In this document: in pieces, positions 13,088 through 20,243 of the stretch
Position numbering within the stretch: the stretch's first letter is position 1
Layout of the letters: each line of letters begins with the position of its first letter
Assembly (NCBI GenBank): GCA_902472795.1
Contig: CABROZ010000022.1
Coordinates: forward strand, 1-24,379
Direction: 5' to 3'
DNA length: 24,379 bases
Source of the DNA: an uncultured Bacteroides sp.
GTDB lineage: Bacteria > Bacteroidota > Bacteroidia > Bacteroidales > Bacteroidaceae
Notes under the pieces: model-generated
Databases searched by the model: none
What the model saw: only the letters and a program-made list of their open reading frames with translations
What the model was told of the DNA's origin: nothing
Position numbers and translations under genes: made by a program

Positions 13088-14638
13088 ATGGCAAGGTTAT
13101 ACCCAATCGGCATACAAAGTTTCGAGGAAATCCGCAAGGGCGGATATGTTTACGTGGACAAGACTGCCCTGCTTCACCAGTTGGTCAGCACGGGCAAATA
13201 CTATTTCTTCGGCCGCCCGCGCCGTTTCGGCAAGAGCCTGATGATATCCACGCTGGAAGCCTACTTCGAGGGACGAAAAGACCTCTTCGGAGGACTTGCC
13301 ATGGAACAAATGGAGAAAGCGTGGACCGTACGTCCCGTCCTACACATCGACTTGAACAACCAGGAGTATAACTCGCTCACCAGCTTGGAAGACATTCTGG
13401 ACAGCTATCTGACCCGCTGGGAAGAACTGTACGGCCGCGATCCGGGAGGCAATTCACTGTCACTGCGCTTTGCAGGCGTCATCCGCCGCGCCGCCAGACA
13501 GTCCGGACAGAACGTGGCCATCCTCATCGACGAATACGACAAGCCGCTCATCCAGGCTTTGGGCAACGATGCCCTGCAGGACGAATACCGCAGCCTGCTG
13601 AAAGCCTTCTACGGCAACCTGAAGTCGTGCGATGCCTATATCCGCTTCGCCTTGCTGACGGGCGTCACCCGCTTCAGCCGCGTAAGCATCTTCAGCGACC
13701 TGAACAACCTGAACGACATCACCATGGACTGGCAATATGCCACCATGTGCGGCATCGCCGAGTCCGAACTCCTGCCCAACTTCGAGGAAGACATCCGTAA
13801 GCTGGCCGAACATCAGAAAATCAGTTATGAAGATGCCTGTACTCTGCTCCGCAAGAAGTTCGACGGCTATCACTTCAGCACCACCGGCGAAGGAATCTAC
13901 AACCCCTTCAGCCTGCTGAACACGTTTTACCGGATGGAGCCGGACAATTACTGGTTCTCTACCGGAACGCCGACGATTCTGGTGAAACTGCTAAAGCAGA
14001 CTAATTACTGCCTGAGCAACCTTGACGGCAATGTGGAAGCGGCAGTCGATAACCTTACAGGATTAGAAAACGTACACCACAATCCCATTCCCCTACTCTT
14101 CCAAAGCGGCTACCTGACCATCAAAGGTTACGATCCCGAATTCAGGATTTATACCCTCGGCTTTCCCAACGAGGAAGTAAGAGTGGGGTTCATCAACAGT
14201 CTGTTGCCCGCCTACGTGAACATTGGCACGGAGGACTCTTCATTCCAGATAAAGCACTTTGTCCGTGAAGTACGCACTGCCCGCATCGACAACTTCATGC
14301 ACCGCCTGCAGAGTTTCCTGGCCGACACGCCTTACGAGCTTATCCGCGAACAGGAACTGCACTACCAGAATGTGCTCTTCATCGTGTTCAAGTTGTTAGG
14401 GTTCTATACCGAAGCCGAATATCACACTTCGCAAGGGCGCATCGACCTCGTGGTAAAGACCGCCGATTACATCTACGTCATGGAGTTCAAATTTCAGGGT
14501 ACAGCCGAAGAGGCATTGGCACAAATCAATGAAAAGAACTATGCCACCCCCTTCGCCTCCGACCCGCGCACCCTCTATAAGATAGGCGTAAACTTCAGCA
14601 GCCAAACGCGGAATATCGACCGGTGGCTGGTAGAATAA
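13088..14638 (+). CDS. AAA-ATPase-like protein with C-terminal PD-(D/E)XK nuclease-type domain
   Basis: Counting from ATG 13088, the protein has 516 residues. The N-terminus (YPIGIQSFEEIRKGGYVYVDK) is the usual opening of this family. Walker A is RPRRFGKS (43-50), Walker B IDEYD (147-151), and LTGVTRFSRVSIFSDLNN (190-207) is the sensor-like region. The C-terminal PD-(D/E)XK-like domain carries GRID (450-453) and EFKF (466-469), giving D453, E466 and K468 as the likely catalytic set. The family is common and multi-copy in Bacteroidota, and its function is unsettled; roles in defence or mobile-element biology have been suggested. Here it stands alone between a flavodoxin gene and a phosphatase gene, with no defence genes nearby. 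All visible motifs are intact, so it appears functional. Confidence 0.9.
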   Translation: MARLYPIGIQSFEEIRKGGYVYVDKTALLHQLVSTGKYYFFGRPRRFGKSLMISTLEAYFEGRKDLFGGLAMEQMEKAWTVRPVLHIDLNNQEYNSLTSLEDILDSYLTRWEELYGRDPGGNSLSLRFAGVIRRAARQSGQNVAILIDEYDKPLIQALGNDALQDEYRSLLKAFYGNLKSCDAYIRFALLTGVTRFSRVSIFSDLNNLNDITMDWQYATMCGIAESELLPNFEEDIRKLAEHQKISYEDACTLLRKKFDGYHFSTTGEGIYNPFSLLNTFYRMEPDNYWFSTGTPTILVKLLKQTNYCLSNLDGNVEAAVDNLTGLENVHHNPIPLLFQSGYLTIKGYDPEFRIYTLGFPNEEVRVGFINSLLPAYVNIGTEDSSFQIKHFVREVRTARIDNFMHRLQSFLADTPYELIREQELHYQNVLFIVFKLLGFYTEAEYHTSQGRIDLVVKTADYIYVMEFKFQGTAEEALAQINEKNYATPFASDPRTLYKIGVNFSSQTRNIDRWLVE

Positions 14639-14669
14639 GTCGGCAGGACAGGCACACTGTCCGGCCGAC
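14639..14669 (+). terminator. Hairpin directly after the AAA-ATPase/nuclease gene
   Basis: GTCGGC (14639-14644) and GGACAG (14646-14651) pair with CTGTCC (14657-14662) and GCCGAC (14664-14669) around an A/G mismatch and a five-base loop. It begins at the base after the stop codon. It lacks a U-run, so it may be a Rho-independent terminator of poor quality or a stability hairpin. Confidence 0.5.
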
Positions 14670-14763
14670 CTGAAACGCATGCCCCGCCCTAAAGACAGGC
14701 AATGACGGACGTAATCAATCGATAGGACGGTCTGGTCCGCTCACCAAGAAGCCCACGGACGGT

Positions 14764-16074
14764 TCAGTCTTTATCAGCCTTTTCCGGCACTTCGGGCAGG
14801 CGGATCGCATTCACCCGCTGCATCCAGATGCGGCGCAGGTCGCTCCAGTGATAAAACGGAAAACAGTCGTCAGCCACTCCGGCCAGACGAACCTCACGTT
14901 CGTTCAGCAACAGCTTCACCAGAATATCCGCACTGCCCTGCTTACGGAAGAAGACCAGCTGCAGGTTGCCGCACATCGGAATCATGCGATAGGTCTGATA
15001 GTATTCGGGAATGGAATCCCAATCGGCCGTAGCATGGTTGAAGTCTTCAATCTGCATCAATGCCACCAGTGGTGCAAGGTTGGTATCATGGCCGAAACGC
15101 AGCGTAGCGCAAGGACGGGCAGATGCCAATGCCGTATCGGCAGCCTCGACGATATTGCGCAGCAGGTTGCGTGCCAGGTTGGGCATATGACCTCCGCTCA
15201 GAGGCGAAGGACCCTGCTCGTAATACCACTCAAAGTTGTTCAGTTGCCAGAAGTCATACAGTTCGTCGGTGGTGAAGAGGAAAGCCAGGTCGGGCATATT
15301 GTCCGAACTCTGACTGATTCCATGATACTCGAACAGGTCACAGACCAACTTATCGGCATTCTCCACCTTCGGCAGATAATCGGGGGTGAACAGCTGCTTC
15401 ACGATGCGCTCGGGATGAACAAAACGGCGTCGGGCTTCGGCAAAGACAGAATCGGCATTGCGCTGGCAACTGTCGGAATACACCGGATTCTTGTATTTCA
15501 GGTAATAAGCGTCGTGCTGACTGGCGTCGGTCGTGATGTTCAGGCGGGGATTCAATCCTTTCAATTCCACACAGGCAGCGGCCATCGACAGGAAAGCCCG
15601 GGTCTTGTAAGTAGAACGGGCATCCACATGCGCACCGTCCACAAAGATTTGCGGATAGTTGCGATACATACGTTCCACCAACTCACGATGCTGGCGTGCA
15701 CCCTTCGGTGTCAGTTCGCCATATCGTCCTTCGGCAGCCCGGGCCATCTGCCGCAGAATGTCTAATGCACGCCTTCCGTCATCCGTCAGTCCATGCTGCC
15801 TTTCGGCAGCGCCCAGTGCTTCCAAGGCCGGTTCGTATTTATCTTTCCCCGTCAGGTAACGCGAACCGTGTCGGGCGTACGTACTGATGTAACAGGGTAC
15901 ATACCCGTCGGGGGCAGCCGTAAGAGGCACGTCGGGAGCCTCATAAGCCATATACTTTCCTGTAGCCAAGCGGGGATTCTCATGGATCTCTCTTGCAGCA
16001 CGTGTCTGTGCATGCATTGCCTGCGCACCGAACAAAACGATGCAGAACCCTAACAAACGTCCTATTTTTCTCAT
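14764..16074 (-). CDS. Histidine acid phosphatase (clade 2 histidine phosphatase)
   Basis: The 436-residue protein has a signal peptide (residues 1-22, ending AMHAQ). The phosphate-binding motif RHGSRY is at 68-73, with H69 the nucleophile. The distal HD motif is at H329-D330 (RFGHDTNLAPL), with D330 the proton donor. This makes it a secreted or periplasmic phosphomonoesterase; relatives include phytases, glucose-1-phosphatase and MINPP-like enzymes. The HD rather than HAE distal motif argues against a strict MINPP assignment. It is likely to scavenge phosphate from organic esters. It is divergent from the GNAT gene and is preceded by a -7 box. Confidence 0.9.
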   Translation of the reverse strand: MRKIGRLLGFCIVLFGAQAMHAQTRAAREIHENPRLATGKYMAYEAPDVPLTAAPDGYVPCYISTYARHGSRYLTGKDKYEPALEALGAAERQHGLTDDGRRALDILRQMARAAEGRYGELTPKGARQHRELVERMYRNYPQIFVDGAHVDARSTYKTRAFLSMAAACVELKGLNPRLNITTDASQHDAYYLKYKNPVYSDSCQRNADSVFAEARRRFVHPERIVKQLFTPDYLPKVENADKLVCDLFEYHGISQSSDNMPDLAFLFTTDELYDFWQLNNFEWYYEQGPSPLSGGHMPNLARNLLRNIVEAADTALASARPCATLRFGHDTNLAPLVALMQIEDFNHATADWDSIPEYYQTYRMIPMCGNLQLVFFRKQGSADILVKLLLNEREVRLAGVADDCFPFYHWSDLRRIWMQRVNAIRLPEVPEKADKD

Positions 16075-16097
16075 CTCATTCCTATTGTTTCACCGTG

Positions 16098-16105
16098 CAA
16101 AAATA
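16098..16105 (-). promoter_or_regulatory. Candidate -7 element of the phosphatase gene
   Basis: The minus strand reads TATTTTTG, matching TAnnTTTG, 24 bases upstream of the phosphatase start. A TTG (16122-16124 complement) is 16 bases further, shorter than usual. Confidence 0.4.
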
Positions 16106-16175
16106 CAAGGAAAAAACAAACCAACGATACTGATCCGATGCAGAAGTCATCCGCCTTCTGCCACTTGCAACCCGG

Positions 16176-16204
16176 ATGAAACATAGACGAAACCAATATG
16201 AAAC
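16176..16204. repeat. GAAAC direct repeats at 11-bp spacing
   Basis: GAAAC starts at 16178, 16189 and 16200, exactly 11 bases apart, and the longer ATGAAAC recurs at 16176 and 16198, 22 bases apart. They lie in the 216-base divergent gap between the phosphatase and GNAT genes. Same-face spacing is what a cooperatively binding regulator would use. Confidence 0.45.
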
Positions 16205-16290
16205 CTTGTGCATGCCGTGAAAAGTGCTTTCCTCTATTCCATAAAAAGAAAAAGTTACTTATCTTTATCCGCCATTTCAACAGACAAAAG

Positions 16291-17862
16291 ATGAAGAACC
16301 AGCCTTGCACCATCCGTCCCCTGCTTCCGGAAGAAACCCACTTGCTGAGCGACTTCCTTTACGAAGCCATCTACCTGCCCGAAGGCACTCCTCCTCCGCC
16401 CCGCAGCGTCATCCTGCTACCCGAGCTGCAAGTCTATATCCGGGACTTCGGCACCCAACCCGACGACCACTGTCTGGTAGCCGAAGCTTCGGGCCAAGTT
16501 GTCGGTGCCGTCTGGGTCCGCCAGATGAACGACTACGGGCACGTGGACGGACATACTCCCTCACTCGCCATCTCCCTCTACAAAGACTTCCGGGGGCATG
16601 GCATCGGTACCCGCCTGATGAGAGGAATGCTTGACCTGCTGCACGGCAAAAGCTATCGGCAAGTGTCGCTCTCGGTACAGAAGGCTAATCCTGCCGTCCG
16701 CCTCTACACCAGGCTTGGCTTTGAAGCGGTAAAGGAGACGGAAGAAGAATATATTATGGTATGCAACTTATCAACGCACCCACTTATGAAAACCTCACAT
16801 CACAGCCCGACGGTCCCTCCCGCCATCACCTTCCGCCCCGCCACCACGGCCGACATACCTGAGCTGAAAAGCCTCTTCTGCAACACCGTACTGACGGTCA
16901 ATGCCCGCGACTATACCGCCGAGGAAGTAGCCGACTGGGCATCTTGCGGCGACCGGCCCGGTCGCTGGGAGAAACTGCTTGCCAGCCTGCACTTCATCGC
17001 TGCCTGCGATGCCGAAGGTCGCATCATCGGCTTTACCTCCATCCGCAACGATGGCTACCTGCACTCCATGTTCGTCCACAAGGACCATCAGAGAGAAGGC
17101 ATTGCTACAGCCCTGCTGCAACAGATAGAAGCCTACGCCACGGAGCACGGCATCCGCGAAATAACCTCCGAAGTAAGTATCACTGCCCGTCCCTTCTTCG
17201 AGCATCGGGGCTATGCCGTCGAACGTGAACAACGCGCACAGGCCAACCGCCTGCAATTGACCAACTATGTAATGAGGAAAGTCCTGCCTTCCTCTCTGGC
17301 TACTCAAACGGAGAATAAGCAACAGATTGCACAACAATCAAGCTGTGTCACGCCCCGATTCCGTCTGCGGCCATGGGAAGCATCTGACGTGGCCTCATTG
17401 GCAAAAAACCTGAACAACAAGAAGATTTGGGATAACTGCCGCGACAGTCTCCCCTTTCCTTATACGGAAGCAGATGCCCACTCTTTTATCGACTATGCAA
17501 CAAGCCGGCAAGAGCCCGGCGAATACTGCATCGAAATAAACGGTGAAGCCGTCGGCAATATCAGCTTTATGCGGGGAACGGATGTAGAGCGCTTCAATGC
17601 CGAAACCGGCTATTGGCTGGCAGAACCCTTCTGGAACCAAGGCATTGCCAGCGAAGCCCTGCGCGAAGCCTTGCGACATTATTTGGCTGCGACAGACGTC
17701 GTCCGTATCTTTGCCAACGTGTATGAAAGCAACATCGCCTCCATGCGGGTACTCGAAAAAGTCGGTTTCCGTAAAGTAGGTGTTCTCCGCAACGCCTGTT
17801 TCAAGAACGGCTGCTTTATAAATACTCATTATTTTGAACTGCTGAAAGAAGAGTTTGTATGA
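16291..17862 (+). CDS. Triple-domain GNAT acetyltransferase (three fused GNAT domains)
   Basis: From ATG 16291 this is one uninterrupted frame of 523 residues with three GNAT folds. Domain 1 (about 1-165) has the acetyl-CoA loop RGHGIG at 101-106 and resembles stand-alone GNATs with LPEGTPPPPRSV. Domain 2 (about 180-333) has QREGIA at 267-272. Domain 3 (about 354-523) is RimJ/RimL-like with NQGIA at 449-453 and ISFMRGTDVERFNAE. Each would normally be a separate gene. An ATG at 16786 (M166) sits at the first junction and could start a separate protein; the second junction has no such codon, which supports a real fusion there. The frame also extends upstream to ATG 16198, but the earlier part is rich in Lys and Phe and overlaps the GAAAC repeats. 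Substrates are unknown; ribosomal-protein or small-molecule N-acetylation is typical of the family. Confidence 0.85.
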   Translation: MKNQPCTIRPLLPEETHLLSDFLYEAIYLPEGTPPPPRSVILLPELQVYIRDFGTQPDDHCLVAEASGQVVGAVWVRQMNDYGHVDGHTPSLAISLYKDFRGHGIGTRLMRGMLDLLHGKSYRQVSLSVQKANPAVRLYTRLGFEAVKETEEEYIMVCNLSTHPLMKTSHHSPTVPPAITFRPATTADIPELKSLFCNTVLTVNARDYTAEEVADWASCGDRPGRWEKLLASLHFIAACDAEGRIIGFTSIRNDGYLHSMFVHKDHQREGIATALLQQIEAYATEHGIREITSEVSITARPFFEHRGYAVEREQRAQANRLQLTNYVMRKVLPSSLATQTENKQQIAQQSSCVTPRFRLRPWEASDVASLAKNLNNKKIWDNCRDSLPFPYTEADAHSFIDYATSRQEPGEYCIEINGEAVGNISFMRGTDVERFNAETGYWLAEPFWNQGIASEALREALRHYLAATDVVRIFANVYESNIASMRVLEKVGFRKVGVLRNACFKNGCFINTHYFELLKEEFV

Positions 17863-18308
17863 ACATCCAACTCATCCCCACCGACAAGAAACATTTCCTC
17901 TCCCTCCTGCTGCTTGCCGACGAGCAGGAGTCAATGATCGACCGCTACCTGGAGCGGGGAGATTTGTTCGTCATGTTCGACGCTGAAGCAATCCCCATTT
18001 CCGTAGCCGTTGTGACGGACGAGGGAAACAGAGTCCGCGAACTGAAGAACCTGGCCGTTGCACCTACCTGCCAGCGCAAAGGGTATGGTCGGCAGATGGT
18101 AGAATTCGTCAGCCGATACTATGCCGACGTGTGCCACACACTGCTTGTCGGTACGGGCGAAAGCAGGCAGACAATCAGCTTTTACGAAAACTGTGGCTTT
18201 ACTTATTCGCATACCGTCGCCGACTTCTTTACCCGCAATTACGACCATCCGATTGTGGAAGACGGGAAGGTACTGAAAGACATGATTTACTTACGGAAGA
18301 ATGTTTAA
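17859..18308 (+). CDS. GNAT-family N-acetyltransferase
   Basis: The 149-residue single-domain GNAT has the acetyl-CoA loop QRKGYG within LAVAPTCQRKGYGRQMVEF (about 66-84) and the later SFYENCGF segment. Its start codon overlaps the stop of the triple-GNAT gene as ATGA (17859-17862), which points to translational coupling and makes four GNAT domains in a row. The first domain of the upstream protein is not similar enough by eye to suggest a simple recent duplication. The substrate is unknown. Confidence 0.9.
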   Translation: MNIQLIPTDKKHFLSLLLLADEQESMIDRYLERGDLFVMFDAEAIPISVAVVTDEGNRVRELKNLAVAPTCQRKGYGRQMVEFVSRYYADVCHTLLVGTGESRQTISFYENCGFTYSHTVADFFTRNYDHPIVEDGKVLKDMIYLRKNV

Positions 18309-18468
18309 TTCTCAACCGCCCAAAAAAATGAATACGGTGTTTATACTTTCCCTCCTGACCGCATTCGGCATCCATCTTAATGGGAATTGCCATTATGTAC
18401 CGCTTGTCCAAGTAAAGCAACGAAAAAGTTATCTGTACAGAGCCTATCCTTGAATCAAAGAGTTTTCT

Positions 18469-18476
18469 TACATTTG
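18469..18476 (+). promoter_or_regulatory. Candidate -7 element of the DUF3795 gene
   Basis: TACATTTG matches TAnnTTTG exactly, 52 bases before the DUF3795 start. A TTG lies 16 bases upstream, a little closer than the usual spacing. Confidence 0.4.
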
Positions 18477-18528
18477 CAGACAAAGGAGATAACGCATCCA
18501 TAACATATCAATAAAGAAGTAGATACAT

Positions 18529-18888
18529 ATGAAAAACGAAGCAAAAACCATCATCGCCTCCACAGACCACATCGCCGCCTGTGGCCTGTATTGCGGAGCA
18601 TGTCGTAAATACCTCAACGGTAAGTGCCCGGGATGCCGACAGAACGACAAGGCAACCTGGTGCAAAATCAGACAATGCTGCCAGAAGAATGGCTTTCACA
18701 GTTGTGCCGAATGCAGCACGGACGTAAAAGCCTGCAAGACGCATAACAATGTGATAGGGAAAATCTTCGCCTTCCTGTTCAACTCCGACCGCACAGCGTG
18801 CATCCGCTACATCCAAGTCAACGGACGCGAAGCTTTCGCCGAAGAAATGACCCGACGGAAAGCACAAACCATGAAAAAAAGAAAATAA
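18529..18888 (+). CDS. Cysteine-rich DUF3795-family protein
   Basis: The 119-residue protein has twelve cysteines, eleven of them between residues 18 and 69 (C18, C22, C25, C33, C36, C45, C50, C51, C59, C62, C69), with C91 outside. The CGLYCGACRKYLNGKCPGC pattern is typical of DUF3795, thought to bind zinc or an iron-sulfur cluster. The C-terminus is basic (RRKAQTMKKRK). No signal peptide is seen, so it is probably cytoplasmic. The function is unknown; the 220-base gap and -7 box upstream suggest its own promoter. Confidence 0.88.
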   Translation: MKNEAKTIIASTDHIAACGLYCGACRKYLNGKCPGCRQNDKATWCKIRQCCQKNGFHSCAECSTDVKACKTHNNVIGKIFAFLFNSDRTACIRYIQVNGREAFAEEMTRRKAQTMKKRK

Positions 18889-18901
18889 AGAATATCATCT
18901 T

Positions 18902-18940
18902 ATGGAACTATCAGACTGGTTCAAAGGATTTGAATTTTAA
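18902..18940 (+). pseudogene. Twelve-codon frame, possible remnant of a lost gene start
   Basis: ATG 18902 to TAA 18940 encodes MELSDWFKGFEF, 13 bases after the DUF3795 stop and 27 before the SDR start. The sequence has the look of a well-formed protein N-terminus cut short by a stop. It could be a remnant of a deleted gene or chance. No other evidence supports it. Confidence 0.2.
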
Positions 18941-18967
18941 GAAACTCATAACACACATTAACCAACC

Positions 18968-19795
18968 ATGAACAGAATCATTATCGTAACGGGCGGAGCC
19001 GGTGGCATCGGCCGTTGCATTGTAGAACATTTTGCAGCAGAAGGCGACCAGGTTTACTTCATCGACATCGACCGCGAAGTGACCCTCGACCAAGTAGAAC
19101 GGATGCACCAGCTGGGCTATAGAGTGACCGGCTTTGTAGGCGACGTGGCCGACAGGCAGGCATTGGAAGACTTCGCCAGCCTGATACTCGAAGAGCAACC
19201 CCAAGGCATCCATTGCCTCATCAACAACGCCTGCCTGACGAACGGAGGCATCCTGACCGACTGCGACTACGACGAATTCCTCTACATTCAGCGCGTAGGC
19301 GTGGTGGCTCCTTACATGCTGGCCAAGCTCTTCAGAGACCACTTCTGCGGCATAGGGTCCATCGTGAACATCTCTTCGACCCGTGCCTTCCAGTCGCAAC
19401 CCAACACCGAGAGCTATACGGCGGCCAAGGGTGGCATTACGGCACTGACGCACGCACTGGCCATCAGTCTGTCAGGCGTGGCGCGCGTCAATTCGGTAGC
19501 GCCCGGCTGGATAGACACCGGTAACTACCACGGCGACCCGAACCAACCCTACACTCCCTTCTACAGCAAGGGCGACATCGACCAGCATCCATCCGGCCGT
19601 GTAGGCGAACCGGAGGACATAGCCCGCGTGGTAGCTTTCCTGTGCGACGAGCGCAACTCGTTCATCAACGGCGAAAACATCACCGTGGACGGAGGCATGA
19701 GTCGTCAGATGATTTACCACAACGATTTCGGTTGGAAGTATCAGCCCACAACGTCACCCATATACGAATATTTGTTTCCAATTGATGAAGAATAA
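18968..19795 (+). CDS. Short-chain dehydrogenase/reductase
   Basis: The 275-residue SDR has the cofactor motif TGGAGGIG at 8-15, an acidic residue after the second strand (FIDIDRE, D33 region) suggesting NAD(H), and the catalytic residues S137, Y150 and K154 (YTAAK). The usual NNAG is NNAC (86-89), a small but uncommon variant. SVAPGWIDT and the C-terminal NGENITVDGGMSRQM are typical of the family. It carries a 35-residue C-terminal extension beyond VDGGM. The substrate is unknown; the closest named groups are sugar or polyol dehydrogenases. It follows the DUF3795 gene by 79 bases; its transcript probably runs through the 22-bp array to the terminator at 20049. Confidence 0.9.
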   Translation: MNRIIIVTGGAGGIGRCIVEHFAAEGDQVYFIDIDREVTLDQVERMHQLGYRVTGFVGDVADRQALEDFASLILEEQPQGIHCLINNACLTNGGILTDCDYDEFLYIQRVGVVAPYMLAKLFRDHFCGIGSIVNISSTRAFQSQPNTESYTAAKGGITALTHALAISLSGVARVNSVAPGWIDTGNYHGDPNQPYTPFYSKGDIDQHPSGRVGEPEDIARVVAFLCDERNSFINGENITVDGGMSRQMIYHNDFGWKYQPTTSPIYEYLFPIDEE

Positions 19796-19880
19796 GCCTT
19801 TCTGCTGACACCCGCTTTTCACAGCCGGCCGAAAGCAGGGCCCCAAAACAGCAAAAAACCACCTTGCCGAGAGGAACAAC

Positions 19881-19990
19881 GCTTGCATTGCTCGGCAACA
19901 ACGCTTGTGTTGCTCGCAAAGATTGCTTGTTTCCGTCCGCAACAAGGCTTGTTATCTGTCCCGAAAAGGCTTGTTTTCTGCAAAAAGAAG
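19881..19990. repeat. Five tandem 22-bp repeats in the 3' region of the SDR gene
   Basis: The core GCTTG starts at 19881, 19903, 19925, 19947 and 19969, exactly 22 bases apart five times, and units share GCTTGTTTTCTGTCCG-like sequence. At the unit joints a dyad AACAA-NGC-TTGTT recurs; the clearest is AACAAGGCTTGTT at 19941-19953. The array lies about 90 bases after the SDR stop and upstream of its terminator, so it should be transcribed as RNA, where the dyads could also form hairpins. It differs in sequence from the arrays near 4788 and 11765 but has the same period. No constant-repeat/unique-spacer pattern and no cas genes are present. Confidence 0.8.
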
Positions 19991-20040
19991 GGGAGTTTCC
20001 GACGCAAAAGCCTCAGCTTTGCCACGGAAACTCCCCTTTT
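19986..20040 (+). other. Long hairpin following the 22-bp array
   Basis: AAGGGGAGTTTCCG (19988-20001) pairs perfectly with CGGAAACTCCCCTT (20025-20038), extended outward by one G-T and one A-T pair. An upper stem of GCAAA/TTTGC and GC/GC (20004-20022) has one bulged A and a CTCA loop. It starts within the last repeat unit. It could stabilise the SDR transcript 3' end or act as a first terminator. Confidence 0.7.
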
Positions 20041-20048
20041 CGGCTCTG

Positions 20049-20076
20049 CGGAGCGCTCGCGGGCTCCGTTTTTCTT
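20049..20076 (+). terminator. Intrinsic terminator of the SDR gene
   Basis: CGGAGC (20049-20054) pairs with GCTCCG (20063-20068) around an eight-base GC-rich loop, followed by TTTTTCTT. The position, 250 bases after the SDR stop and after the array and hairpin, means the 3' untranslated region is long and structured. From here to the next stop codon at 20244 only small hairpins are seen. Confidence 0.8.
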
Positions 20077-20197
20077 CTATTTCATTTGTAAGTATTTCGC
20101 TATCGTGCTGTCTGCAAGGCAGAAACGTTCCGTTCGCTTCGATTTTCGGCACCGGCCTTTCCCTTGGCCTGAAACAGACGATTCTCAGGCGGTCGGG

Positions 20198-20219
20198 AAA
20201 TCAAAATGTCATTTTGACA
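20198..20219 (-). terminator. Weak terminator candidate of the CocE-like gene
   Basis: On the minus strand TGTCA and TGACA (20207-20219) form a five-pair stem with a three-base loop, followed by TTTTGATTT, 25 bases after the stop of the hydrolase gene. The short AT-rich stem makes it weak. Confidence 0.3.
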
Positions 20220-20243
20220 AAACGGCCGATGCCCCTATCTGCC

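Noticed and set aside
18328..18453. 41-codon frame with a hydrophobic start after the fourth GNAT gene
   Set aside because: It begins MNTVFILSLLTAFGI but ends in a basic, unpatterned tail and overlaps the promoter region of the DUF3795 gene; no family features.
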